Assembly (NCBI RefSeq): GCF_001541095.1
Contig: NZ_LMXH01000001.1
Location: 241,155 to 305,154 of the forward strand
Length of the DNA: 64,000 bases
From: Paenibacillus sp. FJAT-26967
GTDB lineage: Bacteria > Bacillota > Bacilli > Paenibacillales > NBRC-103111
Direction: 5' to 3'
Within the stretch, counting starts at the first letter, position 1. The number at the start of each line of letters is the position of its first letter. Of the stretch, positions 52,452 through 61,575 are shown in pieces. The notes beneath the pieces are model-generated. The model worked only from the letters and a program-made list of their open reading frames with translations. It was not told the DNA's origin and searched no databases. A program made the position numbers and the translations under genes.

Positions 52452-53402
52452 ATGAGAACGGTAGATTTGGATCGTTTCAAAGGCATTACGATCGCCATGT
52501 ATTCCTGCTACGATGAACAGGGAGAAGTTTCAACGGAAGCGGCCCGCATGCTGGCCCGGCATTACGCGAACACGGGCGTCAGCGGGTTGTACGTCGGAGG
52601 CAGCTCTGGAGAAGGTATGCTGCAATCGGTAGAGGAGCGCAAAAAAATGCTGGAAGCAGTCATTGCCGAAGTCGGGCGGGAGCTCACCGTTATCGCCCAT
52701 ATCGGAGCGCCGTCCACGCGTGACAGCGTTGCGCTTGCCAAGCATGCGGAGGAAGCGGGAGCACATGCGGTATCCGCCGTCCCGGCCATCTATTACCGTC
52801 TGCCTGAGGCAAGTGTGGAGCATCACTGGCAGTCGATTGTAGACAGCACGCTACTACCTTTTATCATTTACCATATCCCGCAGACGACGGGCTTCCATTT
52901 GTCTAAAACGCTTTTGACCCGGCTAATTCGGCAGGACAAAATTATCGGGGTGAAAATTTCCGCCGAAAGCACGTTCGAGCTTCAGCAATTCAAGGCGGCG
53001 GGCGGAGATGACATTCTCGTATTAAACGGACCGGACGAGCAGTATCTGGCGGGACGGAGTATCGGGGCGGACGGCGGAATCGGCGGAACGTACGGGGTTA
53101 TGCCGGAGCTTTTCCTCGAAATCGAGAACTGCTTCCAGGAAGGCAAGCTGGCGGAAGCGCAGAAATGGCAGTTTACCGTCAATGAGCTGATCGCCGAACT
53201 GCTGACGTTCCCGTCCCTGTACGGGGCTTGCAAAGCGGTCTTGAAGCTGCGCGGACTCGACTCCGGCGAGCCGAGACTGCCTCTGCTGCCGGTACGTGAA
53301 ACGGACATGGAGCGGGTGGGGGCACTGAACGATAAAATACTGGACTGCATAGCCCGGGCGGAAGCTTCCCGCAAGCAACGGCAGGGGAGTACGCGCCAGT
53401 GA
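52452..53402 (+). CDS. nanA: N-acetylneuraminate lyase-like aldolase (DHDPS/NanA family)
   Basis: A 316-residue (beta/alpha)8 class I aldolase: GLYVGGSSGEGMLQSVEERK, the Tyr of IIYHIPQTTG and the Schiff-base Lys in GVKISAES. The closeness to nanE and the sialidase favours N-acetylneuraminate lyase (Neu5Ac to ManNAc and pyruvate) over dihydrodipicolinate synthase. The start is ATG 52452, nine bases after CGGAGG; a longer in-frame start at 52404 lies upstream of that site. The 120-base gap before it is AT-rich and may hold its own promoter. Confidence 0.85.
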   Translation: MRTVDLDRFKGITIAMYSCYDEQGEVSTEAARMLARHYANTGVSGLYVGGSSGEGMLQSVEERKKMLEAVIAEVGRELTVIAHIGAPSTRDSVALAKHAEEAGAHAVSAVPAIYYRLPEASVEHHWQSIVDSTLLPFIIYHIPQTTGFHLSKTLLTRLIRQDKIIGVKISAESTFELQQFKAAGGDDILVLNGPDEQYLAGRSIGADGGIGGTYGVMPELFLEIENCFQEGKLAEAQKWQFTVNELIAELLTFPSLYGACKAVLKLRGLDSGEPRLPLLPVRETDMERVGALNDKILDCIARAEASRKQRQGSTRQ

Positions 53403-53430
53403 CGGAGACGGTAATAGAGGAGCGAATGAG

Positions 53431-54114
53431 ATGAATACACACGATATTTTTCTTGCCAGAGGTCTGATCGTATCCTGCCAGGCTTTGGAGGACGAGCCGC
53501 TGCACGGCGGCGACACCATGGCCAAAATGGCCAGGGCGGCCGTACGTTCCGGCGCGATCGGCATCCGGACCAACGGTGCCCACGATATTGCGGCGATCAA
53601 ACAAGAGGTGGATGTGCCCGTAATCGGTCTCATCAAGCGGGATATTCCCGGCTCCGGCATATTTATCACGCCGACACTGGAGGAAGTGGAAGCCATCGTG
53701 GAGGCGGGAGCCGACATTGTGGCGCTGGATGTGACTAGCCGGGAAGACCGGCTGGAGCGGGTAAAACCGCTCATTGAGTATGCTCATTCGAAGGGCAGGC
53801 TCGTAATGGCGGATATTTCTACGCTGGAAGAAGGGCTTGCAGCCGAAAGCCTGGGCGTCGACTTCATCGGGACCACTCTTTCGGGCTATACCGCTTACAG
53901 CCTCCAGCAGGAAGAGCCGGACTTCGAGCTGCTGAGGGGGCTGTGCTCCCGTGCGAAGGTGCCCGTCATTGCCGAGGGGCGCATCTGGACGCCCGCGGAT
54001 GCGGCCCGGGCGCTGGAAACCGGAGCATCCTATGTAGTCGTGGGCAGTGCGATTACCCGTCCGCAGCTGATTGTCGCCCGCTATGTGGATGCGATCGGCA
54101 GCCGCTTGTCTTAA
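53431..54114 (+). CDS. nanE: N-acetylmannosamine-6-phosphate 2-epimerase
   Basis: A 227-residue NanE: GLIVSCQALEDEPLHGGDTM at the N-terminus, GAIGIRTNG, PVIGLIKRD, GADIVALDVTSR, MADISTLEEGLAAE, GTTLSGYT and IAEGRIWTPADA, the complete family pattern with the catalytic Lys and Glu region. It converts ManNAc-6-P to GlcNAc-6-P. GAGGAGCG precedes the ATG, 28 bases after the aldolase. The ManNAc kinase that must precede this step is represented only by a broken stub directly downstream. Confidence 0.93.
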   Translation: MNTHDIFLARGLIVSCQALEDEPLHGGDTMAKMARAAVRSGAIGIRTNGAHDIAAIKQEVDVPVIGLIKRDIPGSGIFITPTLEEVEAIVEAGADIVALDVTSREDRLERVKPLIEYAHSKGRLVMADISTLEEGLAAESLGVDFIGTTLSGYTAYSLQQEEPDFELLRGLCSRAKVPVIAEGRIWTPADAARALETGASYVVVGSAITRPQLIVARYVDAIGSRLS

Positions 54115-54129
54115 GGAGGGCCTTTGGCG

Positions 54130-54300
54130 GTGATGACTGCGAACTCGGCGAGCATCGCACCCTCCGATACCGCCGTCGGCGTCAATACCGGAGGCGCGAA
54201 GCTCAGTGCGTGACTCGGGTTACGCGTGGGGGCGGCGCGCTGCGTACGGTGAGCCTGCCGACGATGGCCGGGACGGTCAGGACGGAGGAGCGTGGGTTTC
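54130..54300 (+). pseudogene. nanK: Broken 5' stub of a ROK-family sugar kinase (NanK-like)
   Basis: Directly after nanE a GTG/ATG start behind GGAGG opens a frame reading AVGVNTGGAKLSA, the phosphate-binding DxGGTK region of ROK kinases with Asp replaced by Asn-Thr-Gly. It hits a stop at once (TGA after LSA). Shifting frame restores RGGGALRTVSLPTMAG, the expected next ROK segment. After about 30 more codons the similarity ends and a terminator follows at 54339. The kinase is frameshifted and lacks its catalytic and zinc regions. The remaining bases to 54697 hold a second long hairpin (54418-54473) and no gene. Confidence 0.7.
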
Positions 54301-54338
54301 AGGCGGACGAATCCCTCATAGCCTTTCAAGCAGCAGAG

Positions 54339-54377
54339 AAGCCTTCAAACCCCATAGCTGTGGGTATGAAGGCTTTT
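54339..54377 (+). terminator. Terminator after the nan operon
   Basis: AAGCCTTCA-A-ACCC facing GGGT-AT-GAAGGCTT with a loop, followed by TTTTT. Confidence 0.88.
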
Positions 54378-54588
54378 TGTTCAACGTTTGCGACGGATTC
54401 GTTCTCCGGTGCATTTTTGAGGCAGCCCCTTTTATGAAATGGATCGGCCGTAAAGGGATGAAAGCTGCCTCCTTGTTCTTCGCTCGGAGTGCCAGTCACG
54501 GATATAAAATTGGGGGGAAGTAACCGGGATGGAAAATACATGAAGAAGTATCGGCCGAAAGGTCAAGAATCCCTCTCAATAGGTCAAT

Positions 54589-54628
54589 AGGTCAAAACAA
54601 GACCCCTTAAAGTAAAAAGTAAGGGATT
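54589..54628 (+). promoter_or_regulatory. Shared upstream element, copy 2 (sialidase)
   Basis: AGGTCAAAA, 11 bases, AAAGTAAAA, two bases, TAAGGGATT: the same blocks as at 48981-49019. Two further AGGTCAA copies lie just upstream (54559-54566 and 54581-54587). The sialidase start is 70 bases further on, nearly the same distance as for the transporter operon. Confidence 0.65.
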
Positions 54629-54697
54629 TCAAGCATGTCCGGCAGGGCCTAAAATGAAGACAGTTTTAAAAATCATACACCCCGGGAGGTTGTTTTA

Positions 54698-57346
54698 TTG
54701 AAGGAAAACAAACTGTTTTCGCCGGTCGTTCAAGTGTTATCGCTCGCATTGGTTTTATGGCTTCTGGGTTCCGGCCTGACAGCGGGACTTGCCTCGGCTG
54801 CTCTGCCGGCAGCGCCCGTCCTGGACTATCCCGTAAACAAAACGTTTAACGGCACGGCGGATTTCACCGATCTCACATCGGATATTTCAAGGGTGTCCGG
54901 TCTTGCGCAAGGTTCGATTGCCGCGAAGGTAAGAACATCAAGCGGTGCGGCGGTCAAAACGATTTTCAGTTTATCGGATACGAAAGATCCTTCCAGCAAC
55001 ATGTCACTGACGATAAACGGCGGTTCCCTGTATTTTGAAAATCGTGAAAACGGCGTTTACGCGACGAAACTTAACGCTCCGGCTTCTTCCGTTATCAACG
55101 ATGGAAACTGGCATACGGTCGTCCTGACCGTGGGAAGCGGAGGCACTGCCATGTATATCGACGGTGCGCTGAGTGTTACGGACGCATCGACGAGTTTCTT
55201 CCCGAACGTGAAAACGCCGGACGGCATGTGGATCGGCCGAAATGGGGATAACGGCGGAGGCCAGTGGTACTATGCAGGTGATATCGCTCTCGTGCAGCTC
55301 TACGACAAAGCCCTGTCCGCGGATGAAGCTCTTGCCGTCAGTACGGACCGAGCGCTTGCTCAAAACGCGATGACCGCATCCGCATCGAGCTTCCAGACCG
55401 GCAACGAGCCGGTCAAAGCGCTGGATGGAAACACGGGCACGATGTGGCACACGCTCTGGAGCGGTACCGATACGACGCGAGAGCTTACGCTGAACCTCGG
55501 CGGGGTTTACAGTCTCTCCAAACTGACCTATCTGCCCAGACAGGATAGCTCGGCGAACGGTACGATCACGAGCTACGAAATTTATACGAGTGCCGATGGA
55601 ACGGCTTTCACCAAATCGGTATCCGGTACCTGGGCCAACGATAAAACGCTTAAAGCAGCCGTAGTCGCGGCGAATGGCGTCCGCTATGTTAAGTTGAAAG
55701 CGCTCGCAGGAACAGGCGGCTTCGCTTCCGCTGCGGAAATCGGCGTTTACGTGCCGGGCGGAGACGGTACCCCTCCATCTCCGGGGGGGCTGTCCGCCAA
55801 AGCGACCAAGTCATCGGAAATATACGTGAGCTGGAACGACTCTGCCGGAGCGACCGGTTACGATCTGGAGGCGGACGGTACCGTTATCAGCGGAGTAACA
55901 TCGCCATACCTGCACACAGGGCTAGCGGCGGGTTCCACGCATACCTACAAGATTCGCGGTCGCAACAGCCGCGGTACGGGCGAATGGAGCGCGCCGGTTT
56001 CGGCGGCGACTTTAACGGGCAATGCGTTCAAAACGGTTCCAACCGCGCTCTTCGGTCCGAATATGTTCGGATCGGCGGGCTACCGCATTCCGTCCCTGTT
56101 CACCACGAGCAAGGGGACGCTGATTGCGGGCATTGACCAGCGGATTCCGGGTAATGCGGACAGCCCGAACGACATCAATTTCGCAATCCGCAGAAGCACG
56201 GACGGGGGACAGACCTGGAACAGCATCCAGGTGCTGATCGACTATCCCGGCTCCGGATACAACGGGGCGTCCGTAATCGACTCCGAGCTTATGCAGGACC
56301 CGGCGACGGGCACGCTTTTCGCTCTGGTCGACCATTTCCCCGGCGGTTACGGATTCGGGCAGGCGAAGGCCGGGACGGGCTTCGATGCCAACGGCAACAA
56401 GATACTGACGGACAACTCCGGAGCTGCCTATACGCTGAGAGCAGGGGGAGCCGTTTATAACAGCGCGGGCGCGGTGACGACTTACACGGTACGCGATAAC
56501 GGAGACGTGTACAACGGCGCGACTTATGCCGGCAATATTTATCTCAAGACCGGCATCGCTCCGGAAAGCCTGCACGAGTATGGCACGTCTTACCTTCAGA
56601 TCATTCAGAGCACCGATGACGGTCTGACCTGGTCCGCTCCGGTCGACCTTAACGCACAGGTCAAAGCGGACTGGATGAAATTTATGGGCACAGGCCCCGG
56701 AAACGGCATTGCCATCGGTTCGGGTCCTTACGCGGGACGGCTCGTATTCCCGGTCTATTACACGAACACCGGGGGCTACCAGTCCAGCGCGGTCATTTAC
56801 AGCGACGATCACGGGAAAACCTGGAAAAGGGGCGAATCTCCGAACGACGGCCGTGTCGTAAACGGAGCCGTTCTGAATTCGCAGACGCTTAACGTCAGCA
56901 CAGCCCAGCTCACCGAAGATGCGGTGATTGAGGTTACCGGCGGCGGTCTCAAAATGTTTATGCGCAACACGTCCGCCCAGAAGCGCGTGGCGGTAGCGAC
57001 CAGCAGTGACGGTGGTGCCACATGGGACGATAATGTGACGTTCGACTCTGCGCTGCCTGAACCTTATTGCCAGCTTTCGGCCGTGAACTTCCCTGATCTA
57101 GGAGACGGCAAGCGCCGCGTCCTCTTCTCGAATCCGGCGAGCACGGGAAGCCGCACCAACGGCACGGTTCGTCTAAGCGAGGACGGAAGCTCCACGTGGG
57201 CTTACTCCAAAGTAATCACACCGGGCAGCTACTCCTACTCGTCTCTAACCGTGCTCCCGGACAAGAGCATCGGCCTGCTGTACGAAGGGGAATCCGGCGA
57301 AATTTTGTTCACACGCTTTAATCTGGACTGGATCAAAACTCCGTAA
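54698..57346 (+). CDS. Secreted multi-domain exo-alpha-sialidase
   Basis: An 882-residue secreted sialidase (neuraminidase). Signal peptide (1-35), LamG/concanavalin-like domain (about 45-215), F5/8-type carbohydrate-binding domain (about 225-350; EPVKALDGNTGTMWHT), fibronectin III (about 360-435), and a six-bladed GH33 catalytic domain (445-882) with YRIPSL (Arg463) and four Asp boxes (STDGGQTW, STDDGLTW, SDDHGKTW, SSDGGATW). It cleaves terminal sialic acid from glycoconjugates. No sortase or SLH anchor is seen. The start is TTG 54698 behind GGGAGGT. It shares a control element with the transporter operon and is followed by a strong terminator. Confidence 0.92.
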   Translation: MKENKLFSPVVQVLSLALVLWLLGSGLTAGLASAALPAAPVLDYPVNKTFNGTADFTDLTSDISRVSGLAQGSIAAKVRTSSGAAVKTIFSLSDTKDPSSNMSLTINGGSLYFENRENGVYATKLNAPASSVINDGNWHTVVLTVGSGGTAMYIDGALSVTDASTSFFPNVKTPDGMWIGRNGDNGGGQWYYAGDIALVQLYDKALSADEALAVSTDRALAQNAMTASASSFQTGNEPVKALDGNTGTMWHTLWSGTDTTRELTLNLGGVYSLSKLTYLPRQDSSANGTITSYEIYTSADGTAFTKSVSGTWANDKTLKAAVVAANGVRYVKLKALAGTGGFASAAEIGVYVPGGDGTPPSPGGLSAKATKSSEIYVSWNDSAGATGYDLEADGTVISGVTSPYLHTGLAAGSTHTYKIRGRNSRGTGEWSAPVSAATLTGNAFKTVPTALFGPNMFGSAGYRIPSLFTTSKGTLIAGIDQRIPGNADSPNDINFAIRRSTDGGQTWNSIQVLIDYPGSGYNGASVIDSELMQDPATGTLFALVDHFPGGYGFGQAKAGTGFDANGNKILTDNSGAAYTLRAGGAVYNSAGAVTTYTVRDNGDVYNGATYAGNIYLKTGIAPESLHEYGTSYLQIIQSTDDGLTWSAPVDLNAQVKADWMKFMGTGPGNGIAIGSGPYAGRLVFPVYYTNTGGYQSSAVIYSDDHGKTWKRGESPNDGRVVNGAVLNSQTLNVSTAQLTEDAVIEVTGGGLKMFMRNTSAQKRVAVATSSDGGATWDDNVTFDSALPEPYCQLSAVNFPDLGDGKRRVLFSNPASTGSRTNGTVRLSEDGSSTWAYSKVITPGSYSYSSLTVLPDKSIGLLYEGESGEILFTRFNLDWIKTP

Positions 57347-57352
57347 TTCCCG

Positions 57353-57398
57353 GATCTTTCAAGGCGCTTATACAGCGGCTTGAAAGATCTTTTTTTTG
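57353..57398 (+). terminator. Terminator after the sialidase gene
   Basis: GATCTTTCAAG and CTTGAAAGATC arms with an inner CGCT/AGCG pair, followed by eight T residues. Confidence 0.92.
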
Positions 57399-57404
57399 GC
57401 TTTA

Positions 57405-57591
57405 TCCGGCCGGCAGTAGGCTACGCAAGGGGGCGCGTGAAACCAAAATCGGCAATAACGCTCAGGAAGCGCTCAATCAGGCGAACGGCAATCTGGAGCT
57501 GTTTTTTAAAGGCGTACTGAAGGGCGCAACGGGACTCCCGGTTATTTTATTCAATGCACGGATGGTTAAGCTAGCCTTGGAGATGATTTGA
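57405..57591 (+). pseudogene. Unidentified gene fragment
   Basis: An open frame of about 60 codons without start codon or ribosome binding site, ending TGA at 57591. The conceptual product contains NNAQEALNQANGNLELFF and LPVILFNARMVKLALEM, with amphipathic helices resembling the sensor part of a chemotaxis receptor, but I cannot identify it. It looks like the 3' end of a deleted gene. The rest of this 390-base gap shows nothing. Confidence 0.3.
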
Positions 57592-57736
57592 GCTTTGGAG
57601 GAAAGCGGAGTAAGCTTGAGAAGAGAGATGGTATCAACTTATTCTGTGGGATGCGTCTTGCGGAGAGATTTTTTGCGGGATTAAAAAAGCAGAGTAGACT
57701 TACATGGAAGCAGAACTTTTACAGACAAAGGAATGA

Positions 57737-58687
57737 ATGGATATGAGCCACAAAAGAATTGAGATTAGCCGCAACTTGCTGAGGGACTGCCTGGGATTGA
57801 AAAAGGGAGAAGTGTTCCTGGTCGTGGCCGACGATGATAAAAAAGAGCTGGCTGAATCGCTCTACGAAGCGGGCAAGCTGTTGGGCGCGGAATCCATGCT
57901 GATGGTCATGCAGGAAAGAAGCCGTTCAGGCGAAGAGCCTCCGGCTGCCGTAGCCAGCGCGATGCTGGGCGCCGATGCCGCTGTCTGCATCACGAAACAC
58001 TCGCTGACGCATACAGCGGCCCGCAAGCAGGCCGCTGCTGCCGGTGTGCGCGTGGCTACGATGCCGAGCATCACCGAGGACATGTTCATGGAAGGCGCGA
58101 TTACGGCCGACTATTCCAAGGTGAAGGAGCTGACCCTGCAGGTCACCGGGCTGCTCACAGAGGCTCAGAACGTGCGGATCGAGAAGGACGGCTACGTCCT
58201 CACGTTCCCGATCGCAGGCCGGAGCGGCGTGCCGAGCACGGGCATGTACGTCAATCGCGGCGAATCCGGCAACCTGCCTTCGGGTGAAGCGTACATCGCT
58301 CCGGTTGAAGGCAAGGCCGAGGGCCAGATTCTGATTGACGGTTCCGTCGCCGGAATCGGCAAGCTGAACGCTCCGCTGCTGCTGACTATTCAGCAGGGAC
58401 GCATCGTCAGCGCAGAAGGCGAAGCCGCCGGGCAGCTGCTGCGCACCCTCGGAGACGGGGACGGCCGTCTTCTCGGCGAGTTCGGCATCGGCACGAACGA
58501 TAAAGCGAGAATCACCGGTGTCGTCCTCGAGGACGAGAAGGTGTACGGCACGATCCACGTGGCGTTCGGCAGCAACAACACCTTCGGCGGCACCATCGCC
58601 GCAGGTGTTCACATCGACTGCGTCGTGAAGCAGCCGAGTGTGGAGCTGGACGGCCGTGCTGTGATGGCGGCAGGGAAGTTTGTGTAG
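57737..58687 (+). CDS. M29-like aminopeptidase
   Basis: A 316-residue protein of the thermophilic-aminopeptidase (M29-like, AmpS/leucyl aminopeptidase) type: ADDDKKELAESLYEAGK and LGADAAVCITKHSLTHT in the N-terminal Rossmann-like half; the C-terminal catalytic part shows NLPSGEAYIAPVEGKAEG (metal Glu residues), GEFGIGTN, YGTIHVAFGSNNTFGG and HIDCVVKQP. It is shorter than classical M29 (about 410). AAAGGA precedes the ATG. It stands alone between terminators. Confidence 0.8.
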   Translation: MDMSHKRIEISRNLLRDCLGLKKGEVFLVVADDDKKELAESLYEAGKLLGAESMLMVMQERSRSGEEPPAAVASAMLGADAAVCITKHSLTHTAARKQAAAAGVRVATMPSITEDMFMEGAITADYSKVKELTLQVTGLLTEAQNVRIEKDGYVLTFPIAGRSGVPSTGMYVNRGESGNLPSGEAYIAPVEGKAEGQILIDGSVAGIGKLNAPLLLTIQQGRIVSAEGEAAGQLLRTLGDGDGRLLGEFGIGTNDKARITGVVLEDEKVYGTIHVAFGSNNTFGGTIAAGVHIDCVVKQPSVELDGRAVMAAGKFV

Positions 58688-58707
58688 GGTGTAAGCAGTA
58701 GGGGAAT

Positions 58708-58763
58708 CGCTTGTCTTGTTCGGCCCTTTGGGGCGGAAATGGGGCAGGCGATTTTTTTTGTGT
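58708..58763 (+). terminator. Terminator after the aminopeptidase
   Basis: AATCGC-T-TG and CAGGCGATT-type arms, separated by an inner stem (CGGCCC/GGGGCGG region), followed by eight T residues. The remaining bases to 59180 are very AT-rich without a recognisable gene; they probably hold the promoter of the next gene. Confidence 0.75.
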
Positions 58764-59180
58764 GATAGTACAGTTAACTAAATCTAACGTTATATGGGGA
58801 CAGACTTTATTGAAGAACAAGGTTAGCTCATTGCCCAAGAAACACCTTGAATTGTAAGTGGTATTTCTGATCCTGCCGGTTAGTAATTAGTTGCCATGTG
58901 TTTGAACCGTCATCTATTAAATTGCAGAAGAGGTATTCTCTAGATCGAAATAAACTTTAATAAAGAAATGTTGTAATTATGTAAAAACCAAATAAATTTT
59001 GCGTGAAATTAATCAATTTCGACATAATAAATTAAATTATATCAAAACATTCTATTGTAAAACAATTTTACAAACAAGATAATACATATGTATTAATACA
59101 GTAGTTTAAGAAAATTCTGTAATTTGCAGTAATGAAGGGAGATTCAAGTATGTCTATCATTTATAGTGGAGGGTTTAAGT

Positions 59181-61439
59181 ATGAAGATTCAAAAGAAAAT
59201 GTTCAAATTATTTCTCAGTTTTATGATTTCATTGTGTTTAGTGATGAATCTTTTTCCGACCGTGAATTATGCGAACAGTGCATCAGAGAAGGTTAATTTT
59301 AAGGAATCAACTGCAGTTGAAGATCAGACAACAGCTAAACCAGCCCCTTTACAATTAACTGAGAAACAAACGATGATCGATGATCTAGTAGAGAAACAAG
59401 TCGCTAACAAGTCATTTCTCGCAAGGGAAAAAAGCGATAAAAAGCACAGCAAGGAAATCGAAAAAGACCGGACACCGAACAGCAAAACTTTTCTTAATAA
59501 AGATAATACCCGTACCACTCTAATGTCCAATGAGCCTTTGCATTATAAAGAAGGACAAACATGGAAAGAAATCAATACCTCCATTCAAGCAGATACGACG
59601 GATAAAGAGTATGAACTCGGAGTAAAAGAAAACTCATTCCAAGTAAAATTTAATAAAAAAAGTAAGCAGCCGATTAAGTTCTCCAGCGAGAGCAATTTTG
59701 TAACGTATGAAGCACTAAATAGCCATAATGTAACCGGTATCACGAAAGATAATACGATTACATACACAGACGCGTGGGACAACGCGGATCTGATCTATAT
59801 GGTAAATCCTTCGGATCTGAAAATGCTTGTGCATTTAAAAAACGAGAAAGCCCCAAAAAAGTATAGCTTTAAGCTTAAGACAGGTGGAGTGCAGAGTAAA
59901 TTAAACAGCGATGGTTCCGTGGACTTCTTAGATAAGAAAGGAGAATTGCAATTCTCTATCCCGCCTATGTGGGTAAAAGACAGCTCCAGTGAGGAGCTTC
60001 GTTATGACCGTCTGAAGGTTTCGCTGAACACGACTAAAGAAGGTCAGGTTCTAGAAATTATTTTGGATGATAAGGGTCTCGTGTATCCGATGGTCATCGA
60101 TCCGACAACGGTAACGAAAGAAGCTAGAGCCGCAGGCCCTAGAATTGGATTATCTGTAGAGTTTCCTTCCATAAGTTCTTTGGAAGTCATTGAGGCTTCA
60201 TTTACTTCCACAACCGGATTCAAAATTAGAACCTCGGGATATTGGGGGGATTATCCGAACGCCCGCGGCGGTATGATGACTTACAGTTTCCTTAACGGTC
60301 CGAATGTAACTGTATTTAACAACTATATTTTAACCGGGCAACACACTTTTAAGATTAGCGGAGATGATATCCGAGCCAAAAAGCCAGGTCTGTGGCATAT
60401 CAATAATGCCACAGCTGAGGTACCTGTTTATGTTGAAGATGGGAATGAGATTACGGGATTTGTCACTTCTTTCTCAGCTAGTATCACTTACGGGATTCCG
60501 GATGCACCTGTAATCTCATTATCAAATGACAACTGGACCAATCAACCTGTTACGGTTAACATCACATCACCCGCCTCCACAAGAGAGCTGAAGTACAGAT
60601 TAATCAACCAATCAACAGGAACTACGGGGAACTGGGCCATTTATACTGGACCTGTCAGCATTACAAATGAAGGCAGTACGATAATTGAAGCACAAGCCAT
60701 TGATCAGGGAGGATATCCTAGCAAGATTGCCTCTTCAACGGCTCGGATTGATAAGACTCCTCCTTCAGTTCCTTTAAATCTAAGAATTCATAGCGTTACG
60801 GATTCAGTACTTAAATTAACTTGGAATGAATCCATTAATCCTAACGGACCTACGAGATATGATCTTTTTAATGGTAATGATTACATTCTAACTACCACTC
60901 CCTATTATGCCTCTGTAAGTTTACAAACTTTGAATGAAGCGAATGTATTTACAATAAGAGCCAAAGATGCAGCTGGGAATATATCAGCCCCTAGTGAATC
61001 ATTCATATATAGACTAGTTCCGGACGCTCCAACGGAGTTAACAATAGCAGAAGAAACAGCCGATTCGGTTTCACTCACATGGGAACATAACAATAAGATT
61101 GACGTGCAGTATTATGAACTCTATAACAACAATAATTTGATTGAGAAGACCTTTACAAACAATGTTCAGTTAGATGTATTTCTTCTATTTAAGATAAATT
61201 CTTTTACTGTTAAAGCAATTAATCATGCGGGGAAAGTATCCGCTTCGAGTAATATAGTATCCTATACATCAAATCTGCCAGATATAAATTATGCGAGATA
61301 TTATTATGATCTTAATGGGAGATTAAAGTTTCAGCGACTATCCGACAAGGAAATACTCTATTACCAATATGATCCCAATGGAAATCTAATAAAGAAAACG
61401 TTGAGGAAAACGTCAGTTGACGGGAATATCATCCCGTAG
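59181..61439 (+). CDS. Secreted WapA-like N-terminal domain protein with FN3 domains and YD-like end
   Basis: A 752-residue exported protein. Signal peptide (1-32), a charged Lys/Glu spacer (35-100), a WapA/DNRLRE-type beta domain (about 105-310; EPLHYKEGQTWKEINTSIQ, AWDNADLIYMVNPSDL), a second beta region (320-440), two or three fibronectin III domains (about 445-715; PSVPLNLRIHSVTDSVLKLTW, PDAPTELTIAEETADSVSLTW) and a C-terminal YD-like pair (YYYDLNGRLKF, YYQYDPNGNLIKK). ATG 59181 follows GGAGGG; GTG 59166 overlaps that site. AT-rich codon use unlike the core genes. It is likely co-expressed with the Rhs gene 136 bases downstream, probably as a surface partner. Confidence 0.75.
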   Translation: MKIQKKMFKLFLSFMISLCLVMNLFPTVNYANSASEKVNFKESTAVEDQTTAKPAPLQLTEKQTMIDDLVEKQVANKSFLAREKSDKKHSKEIEKDRTPNSKTFLNKDNTRTTLMSNEPLHYKEGQTWKEINTSIQADTTDKEYELGVKENSFQVKFNKKSKQPIKFSSESNFVTYEALNSHNVTGITKDNTITYTDAWDNADLIYMVNPSDLKMLVHLKNEKAPKKYSFKLKTGGVQSKLNSDGSVDFLDKKGELQFSIPPMWVKDSSSEELRYDRLKVSLNTTKEGQVLEIILDDKGLVYPMVIDPTTVTKEARAAGPRIGLSVEFPSISSLEVIEASFTSTTGFKIRTSGYWGDYPNARGGMMTYSFLNGPNVTVFNNYILTGQHTFKISGDDIRAKKPGLWHINNATAEVPVYVEDGNEITGFVTSFSASITYGIPDAPVISLSNDNWTNQPVTVNITSPASTRELKYRLINQSTGTTGNWAIYTGPVSITNEGSTIIEAQAIDQGGYPSKIASSTARIDKTPPSVPLNLRIHSVTDSVLKLTWNESINPNGPTRYDLFNGNDYILTTTPYYASVSLQTLNEANVFTIRAKDAAGNISAPSESFIYRLVPDAPTELTIAEETADSVSLTWEHNNKIDVQYYELYNNNNLIEKTFTNNVQLDVFLLFKINSFTVKAINHAGKVSASSNIVSYTSNLPDINYARYYYDLNGRLKFQRLSDKEILYYQYDPNGNLIKKTLRKTSVDGNIIP

Positions 61440-61575
61440 CCAGAACACAAGCGCAGAGGGGAATCACGGCTTCAAGCAGCCCGTTATCCATTATACTTAC
61501 GGCTGATATTGATCTAGTGACGACAACTTAAGGCCAACTCAAAGTAATTACAACCCAATATAAGGAGGCTTTTTA

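Noticed and set aside
54326..54541. 71-codon minus-strand ORF before the sialidase gene
   Set aside because: It covers the nan-operon terminator and has no protein-like features; I treat the region as non-coding.
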